From Rikenellaceae bacterium UBA1749 (lineage in GTDB: Bacteria > Bacteroidota > Bacteroidia > Bacteroidales > Rikenellaceae), in assembly GCA_002315675.1 (NCBI GenBank), contig DCHP01000067.1, forward strand, positions 1 to 22,834: a DNA stretch of 22,834 nucleotides. The letters are read 5' to 3'. This document shows positions 8,025-16,620 of the stretch, one piece after another (the first letter of the stretch is position 1; each line of letters opens with the position of its first letter). The notes beneath the pieces were generated by a model. It saw only the letters and a list, made by a program, of their open reading frames with translations. It ran no database searches and had not been told where the DNA came from. The translations under genes were made by a program, and so were the position numbers.

Positions 8025-9357
8025 AAGGGAATTTATTAAAACTTCTTTATTGGCAGCCGGTGGCTTTTCACTGCTTGGAACTCCTTATGTTTCTTCTTCA
8101 AAATCTAAATCTCCAAATGATACCATCAGAGTAGGTATTGTAGGGTTTTCAGATCGGGCTAGAAGTTCTCTTATTCCTCTTTTTCAACTGAACGCTGAAA
8201 AATTCAATTTCAAGATTGTAGCAGTTTCTGATCTTTGGAGTGTCAGACGAGAGGCTGCAATCCAATTCTTCAAGGAAAAGTATAGTCAGGATATTGTCGC
8301 TTACCGCAATAATGAAGAAATGTATGAAAAGGGTGCAGTAGATGCGGTTATTATTTCTACAGCAGACTTCCAGCATTCATATCATTTAGTTGAAGCTATG
8401 GAAGCTGGTTGTGATGTATATGTGGAAAAACCATTGGCGTTAAGCATGGATGCAGCAAAACGGGCTTTGCGTCTAGCAAAACTCAAGAAGAAAGTTGTTC
8501 AAGTCGGTTCTCAAAGACGTTCTGCACCTAATTATCAAGCTGCATATGATTATATCCAGTCCGGCAAATTTGGCCCGATTACAATGGTTCAAATGAACTG
8601 GAATGTTAATTCCCCTGCCAGGTGGCGTAGACCTTCCCTTGTATCAAAATGCTTTGAAAAAGACCTTGACTGGAACAGATTTCTGATAGATTATCCTGCT
8701 GATGACTTTAATCCAAGAAAATACCTTGAGTATAGATTGTTCTGGCCTTATTCTTCTGGAATTCCTGCTCAGTGGATGTCTCATCAAATCGATACAATAC
8801 ATTGGTTTTCTGGTCTTAATCACCCTAAAAGTGTTGTTGCTAATGGTGGAGTGTACTGGTGGAAAGATGGCCGAATCAATTGGGATACATTGACCGCTGT
8901 CTTTGATTATGGTGATGACAATCAAGGTTTTCAAGTCCTTTATACTTCAAGAATGCACAATGCTGCAGATGGTGTTAAAGAAATATACTATTCAAACGGA
9001 GGAACAATGAATCTTGACAATAATACAATATCTCCGTATGGTGGTCTGAATAAAATTGATGCATCAGAGATGGGCATGGAGTCAAATCTTCTTGAAGAAT
9101 TTACTTTGCCATCTACAAAAGTTGTAACAGATGCCAATACAGGAAATGATCCTATGACTGCTTATCATATCTGCAACTGGATGCAATGTGTTCGTGATAG
9201 AAATGTATTGACAAATGCTCCTGTAGAGGTGGGTTATAACCATTCTGTTGCGATTATCATGTGTGATGCTGCAATCAGGACAGGTACAAAAGCGACTTTT
9301 GATGAGGCTCGTCAGGAAGTTATTGCAGATGGAAAAGTATTTACATCTGGCAAGTAG
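8014..9357 (+). CDS. Tat-exported Gfo/Idh/MocA-family oxidoreductase
   Basis: A 447-residue NAD(P)-dependent sugar oxidoreductase of the Gfo/Idh/MocA family. The N-terminus TRREFIK followed by SLLAAGGFSLLG is a clear twin-arginine signal, consistent with export of a folded, cofactor-loaded enzyme. The Rossmann domain (about 38-155) has the family EKP motif at 138-140. The nucleotide loop reads GIVGFSDRA (41-49) instead of the usual GxGxxG form: the second glycine is Ser and the third Ala. The C-terminal sandwich domain contains SGIPAQWMSHQID (248-260), where H257 and D260 are the likely catalytic pair. The start ATG lies inside the previous gene (11-base overlap). It probably oxidises or reduces a sugar or glycoside ring hydroxyl in the periplasm together with that partner. 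Substrate unknown. Confidence 0.88.
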   Translation: MQTRREFIKTSLLAAGGFSLLGTPYVSSSKSKSPNDTIRVGIVGFSDRARSSLIPLFQLNAEKFNFKIVAVSDLWSVRREAAIQFFKEKYSQDIVAYRNNEEMYEKGAVDAVIISTADFQHSYHLVEAMEAGCDVYVEKPLALSMDAAKRALRLAKLKKKVVQVGSQRRSAPNYQAAYDYIQSGKFGPITMVQMNWNVNSPARWRRPSLVSKCFEKDLDWNRFLIDYPADDFNPRKYLEYRLFWPYSSGIPAQWMSHQIDTIHWFSGLNHPKSVVANGGVYWWKDGRINWDTLTAVFDYGDDNQGFQVLYTSRMHNAADGVKEIYYSNGGTMNLDNNTISPYGGLNKIDASEMGMESNLLEEFTLPSTKVVTDANTGNDPMTAYHICNWMQCVRDRNVLTNAPVEVGYNHSVAIIMCDAAIRTGTKATFDEARQEVIADGKVFTSGK

Positions 9358-9500
9358 TATTCAGTCCCTGCTAGTACAATTGAAGTCATAAATATTGACG
9401 GTTATATTATCGCATAATTATATTTTTTCTCTTTCTGTTTCTGCACCATATTCATGGGATATCAGTAGCTATGAATGTTGTGTAAATATGCTCTCTTTTA

Positions 9501-9532
9501 TTTGTGTGTCAGTATAAATTCTCGTACTTTTA
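9501..9532 (+). promoter_or_regulatory. Promoter of the penicillin-binding protein gene
   Basis: TTTG (9501-9504), a 20-base spacer and TACTTTTA (9525-9532, one mismatch to TANNTTTG). The predicted transcription start at about 9538-9540 leaves only some 10 bases before ATG 9550. It would put the upstream TTG (9541) essentially at the RNA end, which favours the ATG. Confidence 0.6.
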
Positions 9533-9549
9533 CATAATAATTGTGGCTT

Positions 9550-11793
9550 ATGGAATCAGAAGTAAAAGATAGTAAAGTAGCAGCATTTTTTGATGGTATA
9601 GTAGAAGAGGAAGATCCACGCTATTTTCATTTATTCAAGAGCCGTCTTAATGTTTGCAAATTTCTGTTGTTGCTCTTTCCTGTCTTTATCTTTTTCTCTA
9701 TCCTGTACAATCAGTTTGGACCTGATTCGGATTTGCTTTCAGATATAGATCAGGAAGAGTCAATAAACTGGGATGAGGATACACCTGAAAGAGGTGCCAT
9801 ATATTCCGATACCCATGATGTTCTGGCAATTGATGTCTTGACATATTCCCTTCGCTTTGATCCTATGGCAAAGGGACTTGATAATCCCAAATATGAGAAT
9901 GGACAACTTTTCCAGAATAATTACAAGGAATTTGCTGCAGCTCTTTCACATATTCTCAAAGATAAATCCCCGAGAGAATATGAAATGTTTCTGGAAAGAC
10001 TGTATAAGGATAAACCAGGCCGTAATATTCTTCTTACCAGTCATAGAATAACTCCATCCGATATCTCTTACTTGAAAAGTCATAGCAAACTGATTTCAAA
10101 GTATGATGAAAACAAGAGTGGGGTAATGATTATACAGCATTCTGAACGGAAATATCCAAATGGTAATATTGCCAAACGAACGATTGGCCTTAATTCCAAA
10201 AATGGTGCAGTTACCGGACTTGAGAAAAGTATGGATTATCGTCTTGCCGGTAGGAAGGGTACACATAAATCCAAACGTGTTACCAGCAAGCTCTGGATTT
10301 CCCAATTTGATGATAATAACATTGAACCTCAGGATGGCTGGGATGTTGTTACTACCATTAATCTTGACCTTCAAAAATTCGTTCAGGATGATATGGTCCG
10401 TCAGATACGTGAAAATGATGCTGATTGGGGAACAGCAATCGTGCTAGATGTAGCAACAGGGGATATCAAAGCCATTGCAAATGTTGAGCTGGATCATAAT
10501 ACTGATTCAGTGACTGTTGAAAAATATGATGGCGACTTTTATGCCATACATCAAAGAATTGAGCCAGGGTCAACATTCAAAACAGTTGTTTTTACAGCCT
10601 TGATCGAACTCAAACATCTTTCACTCAATGAAATGTATAATACCGGTGGAGGCACAAGGTTCTTCCCTAGGGGAAGTATTAAAGTTGTTGATGACCATAC
10701 TGTTGGTAACGTTACATTTAAACAGGTCCTTGAACAATCATCCAATGTCGGTATGGCCATGGCTGTAGAACGTCATTGCTCCAGCAGCAAAAGTGAGATG
10801 CAGGCACTTGACAATATTATCAGAGGTTTTGGAATTCTTAACACTCTTGACCTTGACATTCCAACATCTATCCAACCTGTAATGAGAACTCCGGAACATC
10901 GTTTATGGTCATATTCTGATTTTATCACCCAGTCGTTCGGATATGCAGTTAACCTTACTCCTATGCATATTGCAATGTTCTATAATGCTATTGCAAATAA
11001 TGGTGTAATGGTTAAGCCGCGTTTTGTGACTTCCTTTGAAGAGGGACGTACTCACAGAGTAATCAGTGAAGCAGAAATTGAGGTCCTTAATCCAAAGTTA
11101 TGTTCACCTGAAACATTGTCAAAGGTTCAGCAGAGTCTTGAAGGTGTTGTGCTTAATGGGACGGCCAAGAGAAAATTGGCCGGATGTAAATTTCAGTGTG
11201 CCGGCAAAACAGGTACTGCAAAAATTTCCCAGGGCAGGAAAGGTTATGACACTGCATCTGGCCTTCAGCCTTACTTTGGCTCCTTTGTTGGATATTTCCC
11301 CGTCGATAAACCACGATATACAGTCTTTGTAGGTTATAAAACCATGCATAGGAAAGGTTCTCCAAAACCATGGTCTGGAGCTATGTTGTCTGCTCCTGTA
11401 TTTAAGAATATTGCTGATTACATCTATGACAAGGAGAATTCAACTGCCAAACAGAAAAATGTTTATGTTGTTTCCAAACCATCAAAGATCAATGCTTCAA
11501 TCGGTAATACGGAATCACTTAAACTTATTGGTGATAATTTAGGATTCAATATGTCATATTCACTTCAATCATCAGATGAAATGGTTGGACTTGATAGTGT
11601 TGGGGTAGTTGCCAGAAAACCATTCTCTGATTCAACAGGTACCATAGACCTTAAAGGATATTCATTGACAGATGCTTTGGCTGTTCTCCACTTACAAGGA
11701 ATTAAGGCGGTTGTAGTCGGAGAAGGTATTGTCTATGGACAAGAGATGTCAAATAAAGATGGGAACAAGATTGTAACTTTGTATTTGAAATAG
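9550..11793 (+). CDS. ftsI: FtsI-type penicillin-binding protein with C-terminal PASTA domain
   Basis: A class B transpeptidase that cross-links septal peptidoglycan. I place the start at ATG 9550 (747 residues); an in-frame TTG at 9541 would add three. A short cytoplasmic tail precedes one membrane helix (about 36-57, FLLLLFPVFIFFSILYNQF). A PBP dimerisation domain (about 75-280) and the transpeptidase domain (about 290-630) follow. The latter has the active-site S341-TF-K344 (EPGSTFK), S397-S398-N399 and K553-T-G-T (AGKTGTA). A single PASTA domain closes the protein (about 690-747, GYSLTDALAVLHLQG). In Bacteroidetes this gene usually lies directly before murE in the dcw cluster. Here a GH97 gene intervenes and ftsL/rsmH are absent upstream, so this could also be a second, FtsI-like paralogue. 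Confidence 0.88.
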   Translation: MESEVKDSKVAAFFDGIVEEEDPRYFHLFKSRLNVCKFLLLLFPVFIFFSILYNQFGPDSDLLSDIDQEESINWDEDTPERGAIYSDTHDVLAIDVLTYSLRFDPMAKGLDNPKYENGQLFQNNYKEFAAALSHILKDKSPREYEMFLERLYKDKPGRNILLTSHRITPSDISYLKSHSKLISKYDENKSGVMIIQHSERKYPNGNIAKRTIGLNSKNGAVTGLEKSMDYRLAGRKGTHKSKRVTSKLWISQFDDNNIEPQDGWDVVTTINLDLQKFVQDDMVRQIRENDADWGTAIVLDVATGDIKAIANVELDHNTDSVTVEKYDGDFYAIHQRIEPGSTFKTVVFTALIELKHLSLNEMYNTGGGTRFFPRGSIKVVDDHTVGNVTFKQVLEQSSNVGMAMAVERHCSSSKSEMQALDNIIRGFGILNTLDLDIPTSIQPVMRTPEHRLWSYSDFITQSFGYAVNLTPMHIAMFYNAIANNGVMVKPRFVTSFEEGRTHRVISEAEIEVLNPKLCSPETLSKVQQSLEGVVLNGTAKRKLAGCKFQCAGKTGTAKISQGRKGYDTASGLQPYFGSFVGYFPVDKPRYTVFVGYKTMHRKGSPKPWSGAMLSAPVFKNIADYIYDKENSTAKQKNVYVVSKPSKINASIGNTESLKLIGDNLGFNMSYSLQSSDEMVGLDSVGVVARKPFSDSTGTIDLKGYSLTDALAVLHLQGIKAVVVGEGIVYGQEMSNKDGNKIVTLYLK

Positions 11794-11964
11794 ATTTATT
11801 CTATACTTTATTTGAAAATCGACTAAGGAATACTTGAAAGTTTACTCCTGATTGTTTGTCATGACTTATTGATTGTTAATTGAATATAATGGATGAATGA
11901 AAATATAAGTAGGTTGGCCTTTTGCCTCCCGTCAGCATATATTATGGTTTCATTGTGTGTTGTT

Positions 11965-13902
11965 ATGAAAAAAATAGTTTTTACAATTTTATTGCTTTTT
12001 ATGTCGTCTTTTGTCTATTCAAAAGATTATACTATTTCTTCTCCTGACAGTAATCTTGCATTAAAGATCTCGGCTGGGAAAAATGGTCTTTTTTATTCAC
12101 TTATCACTGATGGAATTGTATCTATTAACAGTTCAAGGATAGAAATGAGTATCAATGATGGTCAAATTGTCGTTGGGCCGGCATCTGATTATAAAGCTGT
12201 AATAAGGAAGAAAGATGAAACCATAAAGACCTTTGCATATAAGTGTTCGGATTATATTGATACTTATAATTCCATTACTTTTTCATCCAAGCTCTTCAAT
12301 GTGGAATTCAGACTTTATGACAATGGTATGGCATATAGATTTAGTACCAATATCAATGGTGATATTTATGTAGACAATGAAATTGCTGAGTACAATTTGT
12401 CAAAAGATTATATGTCATATCTTCCAAAATATCATAATTTCCCAGGTAATTTTTCTCAAGAATCCTTATATGAACATAAGCGAATTTCAGAAATTGGAAA
12501 TGATGTAATGACAACACCGCTTCTGGTAGAAATTGACAATGGTCATAAATTGCTTTTCACTGAATCGGATCTTCATGATTATCCCGGACTTTTGATGCAT
12601 TACTCAAATGGACTTTCTGCCTTATTTCAAAAGTGTCCGTCTGAATTATACTATCATAACAATACCCGTCATGTGAAATCCAGAGAAAAATATATCGCAA
12701 AAACAGTCGGGAAAAGAACTTTCCCATGGAGAATCATTGCATATTCTCAAAAAGACATAGATCTTCCAGCTAATAATTTAGTCTATTCTTTAGCTATGTC
12801 CTCAAAATTTGATGATACCTCATGGATTCATCCTGGAAAGTCTGCTTGGGAATGGTGGTCGGCCAATACTGTCTATGGTGTTGATTTTAAAGTCGGATTT
12901 AACACTCAGACATATAAATATTACATCGATTTTGCCCGTAAATATGGCCTCGATTATATAATAATGGATGGGGACTGGAGTAGTGGACCTATGAAACCAA
13001 ATCCTGGAATTGACATTGAGGAAATAGCATCGTATGCCAGAGATAACAGAGTTGGTGTTTTCCTTTGGTCATTTTCCAATTTGTTCTATGATGACATGGA
13101 AAATATATGCAAGTATTATTCTGATCTTGGTATTTCTGGATTCAAGATAGATTTTATAGATCGTGATGATCAATTAGCGGTCAAAATGGTTGAGGAAATA
13201 GCAGAAATGACAGCAAAATATCATTTGATGGTAGATTTTCATGGAATATACAAGCCTACAGGTCTAAATAGGACATATCCAAATGTTATTGGGTTTGAAG
13301 GTGTTTTTGGACTGGAAAATTACAGGTGGTATAAAGGTGATATGGTTTCAAATGAGGTTATTCTTCCTTATATTCGAATGGTTGCTGGACATATGGATTA
13401 TACTCCGGGTGCAATGATTAATGCCAGCAGAAAGAAGTATGCTTCTGTCGTTGATGCTCCTATGAGTCAAGGTACAAGAGCTCGTCAAGTTGCTTTTTAT
13501 ATTACATATGACGCCTCTCTAGGTATACTATCAGATGGCCCTGCAAATTACATTAAGGAAGAAGAAACACTTAAGTACATAGCACAAATTCCAACCACAT
13601 TCAACAATACTATTCCTATTGATGGTAAGGTTGGTGAATATTATGTTGTTGCAAGAAATGATGGTAGAGACTGGTTTGTTGGTGGTATATCTTCCTGGAG
13701 TGAAAGGGATGTCAGGATAAATCTTGATTTTCTTGATTCGGATAAAACATACCAAGCTTTAATATACAAAGATGGTCTTAACGCTTCAGACTTTGCTATG
13801 GATTATATCATTGATTCAAAAGAGGTCTATCTTACAGATCATTTGGATATTCATATGGCCTCCGGCGGTGGATTTGCCATTATTATAAAACCGATTGACT
13901 AA
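11965..13902 (+). CDS. GH97 glycoside hydrolase, predicted retaining (alpha-galactosidase type)
   Basis: A 645-residue secreted enzyme of family GH97 (SusB family). An in-frame ATG exists at 11893, but ATG 11965 begins a textbook signal peptide (KKIVFTILLLFMSSFVYS), so I choose it. An N-terminal beta-sandwich (about 20-270) precedes a TIM barrel (about 280-545) and a C-terminal beta domain. Compared from memory with SusB and its retaining relative, D396 in GFKIDFIDRDDQ occupies the nucleophile position that is Gly in inverting SusB. G427 in DFHGIY replaces the SusB base Glu508. E445 and E451 (IGFEGVFGLE) match SusB Glu526 and Glu532 with identical spacing (18 and 24 from the 508 position). 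That pattern predicts the retaining subgroup, which includes alpha-galactosidase. It lies alone between ftsI and murE on the same strand, with no obvious promoter of its own. Confidence 0.9.
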   Translation: MKKIVFTILLLFMSSFVYSKDYTISSPDSNLALKISAGKNGLFYSLITDGIVSINSSRIEMSINDGQIVVGPASDYKAVIRKKDETIKTFAYKCSDYIDTYNSITFSSKLFNVEFRLYDNGMAYRFSTNINGDIYVDNEIAEYNLSKDYMSYLPKYHNFPGNFSQESLYEHKRISEIGNDVMTTPLLVEIDNGHKLLFTESDLHDYPGLLMHYSNGLSALFQKCPSELYYHNNTRHVKSREKYIAKTVGKRTFPWRIIAYSQKDIDLPANNLVYSLAMSSKFDDTSWIHPGKSAWEWWSANTVYGVDFKVGFNTQTYKYYIDFARKYGLDYIIMDGDWSSGPMKPNPGIDIEEIASYARDNRVGVFLWSFSNLFYDDMENICKYYSDLGISGFKIDFIDRDDQLAVKMVEEIAEMTAKYHLMVDFHGIYKPTGLNRTYPNVIGFEGVFGLENYRWYKGDMVSNEVILPYIRMVAGHMDYTPGAMINASRKKYASVVDAPMSQGTRARQVAFYITYDASLGILSDGPANYIKEEETLKYIAQIPTTFNNTIPIDGKVGEYYVVARNDGRDWFVGGISSWSERDVRINLDFLDSDKTYQALIYKDGLNASDFAMDYIIDSKEVYLTDHLDIHMASGGGFAIIIKPID

Positions 13903-14203
13903 TTATTTTTCAACAGATCTGTTCAGTTGTCTGATTTTACTTGTTTATCTCTCAAAATTATGAATCATCCCTTTCATGCCAATGTTCGAGTGGGTGTAGC
14001 CCCAAAAAGTACTTGTTAACATATTTTTTTAATTTTATATATCTTATATTCAAAATAGTTATTTTATTTATAGGTGAGCACACTTGAAAAAGTCCAAATA
14101 TTGAGAAACGCCCCAATTTCAGAGACCTGTAATAGTGGTAAAAATGATAAAAGAAACTTTTCCAAGTAGACTCATAGGTCATTAAAATACGGTATTTAGT
14201 ATT
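13903..14203. other. Intergenic region between GH97 and murE
   Basis: A 301-base gap. It holds a 12-bp palindrome AACAGATCTGTT (13912-13923) just after the GH97 stop, without a T-tract. It also holds a minus-strand promoter-like pair (ATTG at 13980-13983, 19 bases, TAATTTTG at 13953-13960) that would direct RNA antisense to the GH97 3' end. A few frames of 19-74 codons are open but none has a recognisable product. I see no good plus-strand TTTG/TANNTTTG promoter for murE. Confidence 0.5.
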
Positions 14204-15637
14204 ATGTTGAGAAGCGTAAAAATACTAGAACATGTCGGAGCTCCATATGTTGAAGTTGAAAATGTTACATCAGACTCCCGTGAAGTTAAACCTGGTATGA
14301 TGTTTGTTGCCCATAAGGGTTTCAAGACTGATGGACATTCATATATTGATAGCGCTGTGAAATCCGGGGCTTCTGTTATTGTTTGTGAGTCCCTTCCGTC
14401 AGACATTAATGATGATGTATGTTATCTTCGTGTAGAGGATACGGGAAAATCTCTTGGTAAAATAGCGTCTGAAGTATATGGAAATCCATCATCAAAACTT
14501 ACACTTGTAGGCGTGACAGGTACAAATGGAAAGACTACAATAGCGACCCTTCTATATACTCTCTTCTCAAATATAGGCTACAAGGTAGGACTTCTTTCTA
14601 CAGTTGTCAATAAAATAGCGGACAAGGATTATGAAACCCATAATACAACTCCGGATCCTGTTACTATTCAAAGACTTATCAGTCAAATGGTTGATGAAGG
14701 ATGTAAATATTGTTTTATGGAAGTCTCTTCACATGGGATAGTACAGGATAGAATTGCCGGACTGCGTTTCAAGGGTGCTATTTTTACAAATATTACACGT
14801 GACCATCTGGATTATCATAAGACATTTGATGAATACATCAAAGCAAAGAAATTGTTCTTTGACAATTTGCCGTCAGATGCTTTTGCCTTAACAAATATCG
14901 ATGACAAAAACGGCCTTGTAATGGTCCAGAATACAAAGGCGACAGTCAGGACATACTCTATCAAGCGTCCTGCTGATTATAAATCCAAAATAATAGAATC
15001 ACATTTAGACGGAACTCTTATTGAGTTCTCAAGAATACAGACCTGGGTTAATCTGATAGGTAACTTTAATGCCTATAACCTGACTGCAATCTTTGCGTCA
15101 TCAGTGGAGCTTGGTGTTGACAGTCAGGAAGCTCTTAAGATTATTTCTACCTTAAAACCAGTTGCCGGACGCTTTGATACAGTCCGGGCTGATGATGGCA
15201 GGCTGGCAATAGTTGATTATGCCCATACACCTGATGCTGTTGAAAATGTCCTTAAGACCATTTCAGATCTTAAGTGTTCTTCTAAGGTGATAACAGTAGT
15301 TGGTTGCGGTGGTGACAGGGATAAGGGCAAACGTCCGATTATGGCTTCAATTGCTTCAAAATATAGTGACACTCTTATTCTTACAAGTGATAATCCAAGG
15401 ACTGAGAATCCTTCTGATATCCTAAATGATATGAAGTCTGGACTCGAATCTTCGAATGATGCTCTAATAATTGAAGACAGAGCTCAGGCTATTTCAGTTG
15501 CAGCAAAACTTGCAAATCCAGGAGATATTATTCTTATTGCAGGTAAGGGGCACGAAGATTACCAGGAAATCAATGGTGTAAGACACCATTTTGATGATAT
15601 GGAACAGATAAAATCCAGATTCTTTCACGAGGGGTAA
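14204..15637 (+). CDS. murE: UDP-MurNAc-tripeptide synthetase (meso-DAP adding)
   Basis: Cytoplasmic ATP-dependent ligase adding the third amino acid to UDP-MurNAc-L-Ala-D-Glu. The 477 residues show the three Mur-ligase domains: N-terminal UDP-binding (about 1-95), central ATPase with GVTGTNGKTT at 103-112 (K110 in the P-loop) and HNTTPDPV further on, and the C-terminal ligase domain with VDYAHTPDAVEN. The specificity motif D396-N-P-R399 is the DNPR form that binds meso-diaminopimelate, as expected for a Gram-negative. The ATG at 14204 gives the normal family length. The next gene is convergent (94-base gap), so mraY does not follow as it usually does. Confidence 0.95.
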   Translation: MLRSVKILEHVGAPYVEVENVTSDSREVKPGMMFVAHKGFKTDGHSYIDSAVKSGASVIVCESLPSDINDDVCYLRVEDTGKSLGKIASEVYGNPSSKLTLVGVTGTNGKTTIATLLYTLFSNIGYKVGLLSTVVNKIADKDYETHNTTPDPVTIQRLISQMVDEGCKYCFMEVSSHGIVQDRIAGLRFKGAIFTNITRDHLDYHKTFDEYIKAKKLFFDNLPSDAFALTNIDDKNGLVMVQNTKATVRTYSIKRPADYKSKIIESHLDGTLIEFSRIQTWVNLIGNFNAYNLTAIFASSVELGVDSQEALKIISTLKPVAGRFDTVRADDGRLAIVDYAHTPDAVENVLKTISDLKCSSKVITVVGCGGDRDKGKRPIMASIASKYSDTLILTSDNPRTENPSDILNDMKSGLESSNDALIIEDRAQAISVAAKLANPGDIILIAGKGHEDYQEINGVRHHFDDMEQIKSRFFHEG

Positions 15638-15731
15638 CAAATTGAAATCCTACCGTTTCAAACTCTCGATATCACCAACCAGACAAACCATCAATTATCA
15701 GAAAAAAGTTCTGAAGACATTCGGTCTCTGT

Positions 15732-16619
15732 TTACTTGATAGGTTCAATATGAATGTTGATTTGAGTCATTGGCCCGAATTTCTGACGCAGATTACATTC
15801 TATGTCTACGGTAATACCATGGGCTTCCTCTACGGACATTGAACCATCGACTCTTAAGTGAAATTCTATTGCTATTGCTGCGCCTATTCTTCTTGTTTTT
15901 AGATTGTGAAGGTTTGATACATTAGTTCTGTCAAGTGCAATAGCTATTATTTCATCTTTTGTCTCTTTTGGTAAAGATTTCTCAAGAAACTCCTGAAGTG
16001 CTGGAATGGTAAGGTCATAGGAAACCTTGATGATTAACGCAGATACTATTATTGCTGCTATTGGATCCAGTATTGTCCAGAAATTTCCGATAAAGTATGC
16101 ACCACCGATTCCAATTAAAGTGCCGATTGATGAAAAAGCATCTGAACGGTGATGCCATGCGTTTGCTATTACTATCTCAGATTTTAGATTTTTACCCTTT
16201 CTTGCAGTATATTGGTATAACCATTCCTTTGCGATAATGGAAATACCTGCAGCCAGTAATGCTATCAGTTTCGGACTTGGAATTTCACCTCCGCTAAAAA
16301 TTGTCTTAATTGATTCTATAGCAGAAGATATTATTCCTATTGCTACAATCAGCAGAGATAGTCCTATCAAGCAAGTCCCCAAAGTCTCAAACCTGCCATG
16401 TCCATATTCATGGTCATCATCTTTGGGCTTTGATGAAATTTTTACAAAAAGTAACAGAATGATGTCTGTTAGCATGTCGGAAGCGGAGTGTACTCCGTCT
16501 GCAATCATAGCACCACTATTCCCAAGAAAACCTGCTAGAAGTTTTCCTAGGGTAAGTAAAACATTTACAAAGCCACCGATGATAGTGACTTTGTATATTG
16601 TTTTTTCCCGGTCTTCCAT
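15732..16619 (-). CDS. Cation diffusion facilitator family transporter
   Basis: A 295-residue inner-membrane efflux protein with six predicted helices and a cytoplasmic C-terminal domain (about 208-295, ending NIHIEPIK). The transport site is visible as H44-x3-D48 (DGVHSASD, helix 2) and H156-x3-D160 (HHRSD, helix 5). This HD-HD combination is typical of zinc-transporting CDF proteins, so Zn2+ export by proton antiport is the likely role. A His/Asp-rich loop (DDDHEYGHGRFE, 67-78) follows helix 2. The ATG is one base after the lysS stop codon, so it is co-transcribed and probably translationally coupled to lysS. Confidence 0.92.
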   Translation of the reverse strand: MEDREKTIYKVTIIGGFVNVLLTLGKLLAGFLGNSGAMIADGVHSASDMLTDIILLLFVKISSKPKDDDHEYGHGRFETLGTCLIGLSLLIVAIGIISSAIESIKTIFSGGEIPSPKLIALLAAGISIIAKEWLYQYTARKGKNLKSEIVIANAWHHRSDAFSSIGTLIGIGGAYFIGNFWTILDPIAAIIVSALIIKVSYDLTIPALQEFLEKSLPKETKDEIIAIALDRTNVSNLHNLKTRRIGAAIAIEFHLRVDGSMSVEEAHGITVDIECNLRQKFGPMTQINIHIEPIK

Positions 16620-16620
16620 T

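Noticed and set aside
9541..9549. TTG start three codons upstream for the penicillin-binding protein
   Set aside because: ATG 9550 is available and the promoter at 9501-9532 would put the TTG at the very end of the transcript.
11788..11805. ATAGA-TTTAT-TCTAT hairpin at the end of the penicillin-binding protein gene
   Set aside because: Only a 5-bp AT-rich stem, too weak to call a terminator.
11855..11884. TTTG at 11855 with a possible -7 near 11877 as a GH97 promoter
   Set aside because: The -7 sequence TAATTGAA matches too few consensus bases.
11893..11964. Upstream in-frame ATG extending GH97 by 24 residues
   Set aside because: The extension has no domain or signal character, whereas ATG 11965 begins a standard signal peptide.
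13945..14182. Small open frames between GH97 and murE (a 74-codon minus frame, a 25-codon minus frame, a GTG-started frame near 14074 and a 19-codon frame at 13960)
   Set aside because: None has recognisable motifs or a placed promoter. Some segments look faintly coding (for example YTHSNIGMKGMIHNFER), but I could not assign a family or an insertion-sequence origin.
15642..15665. TTGAAA...TTTCAA stem between murE and the CDF gene
   Set aside because: A 6-bp stem with a long loop and no T-run; not convincing as a terminator.
15642..15842. 66-codon plus-strand frame after murE
   Set aside because: Its second half is antisense to the CDF gene and the protein has no recognisable features.
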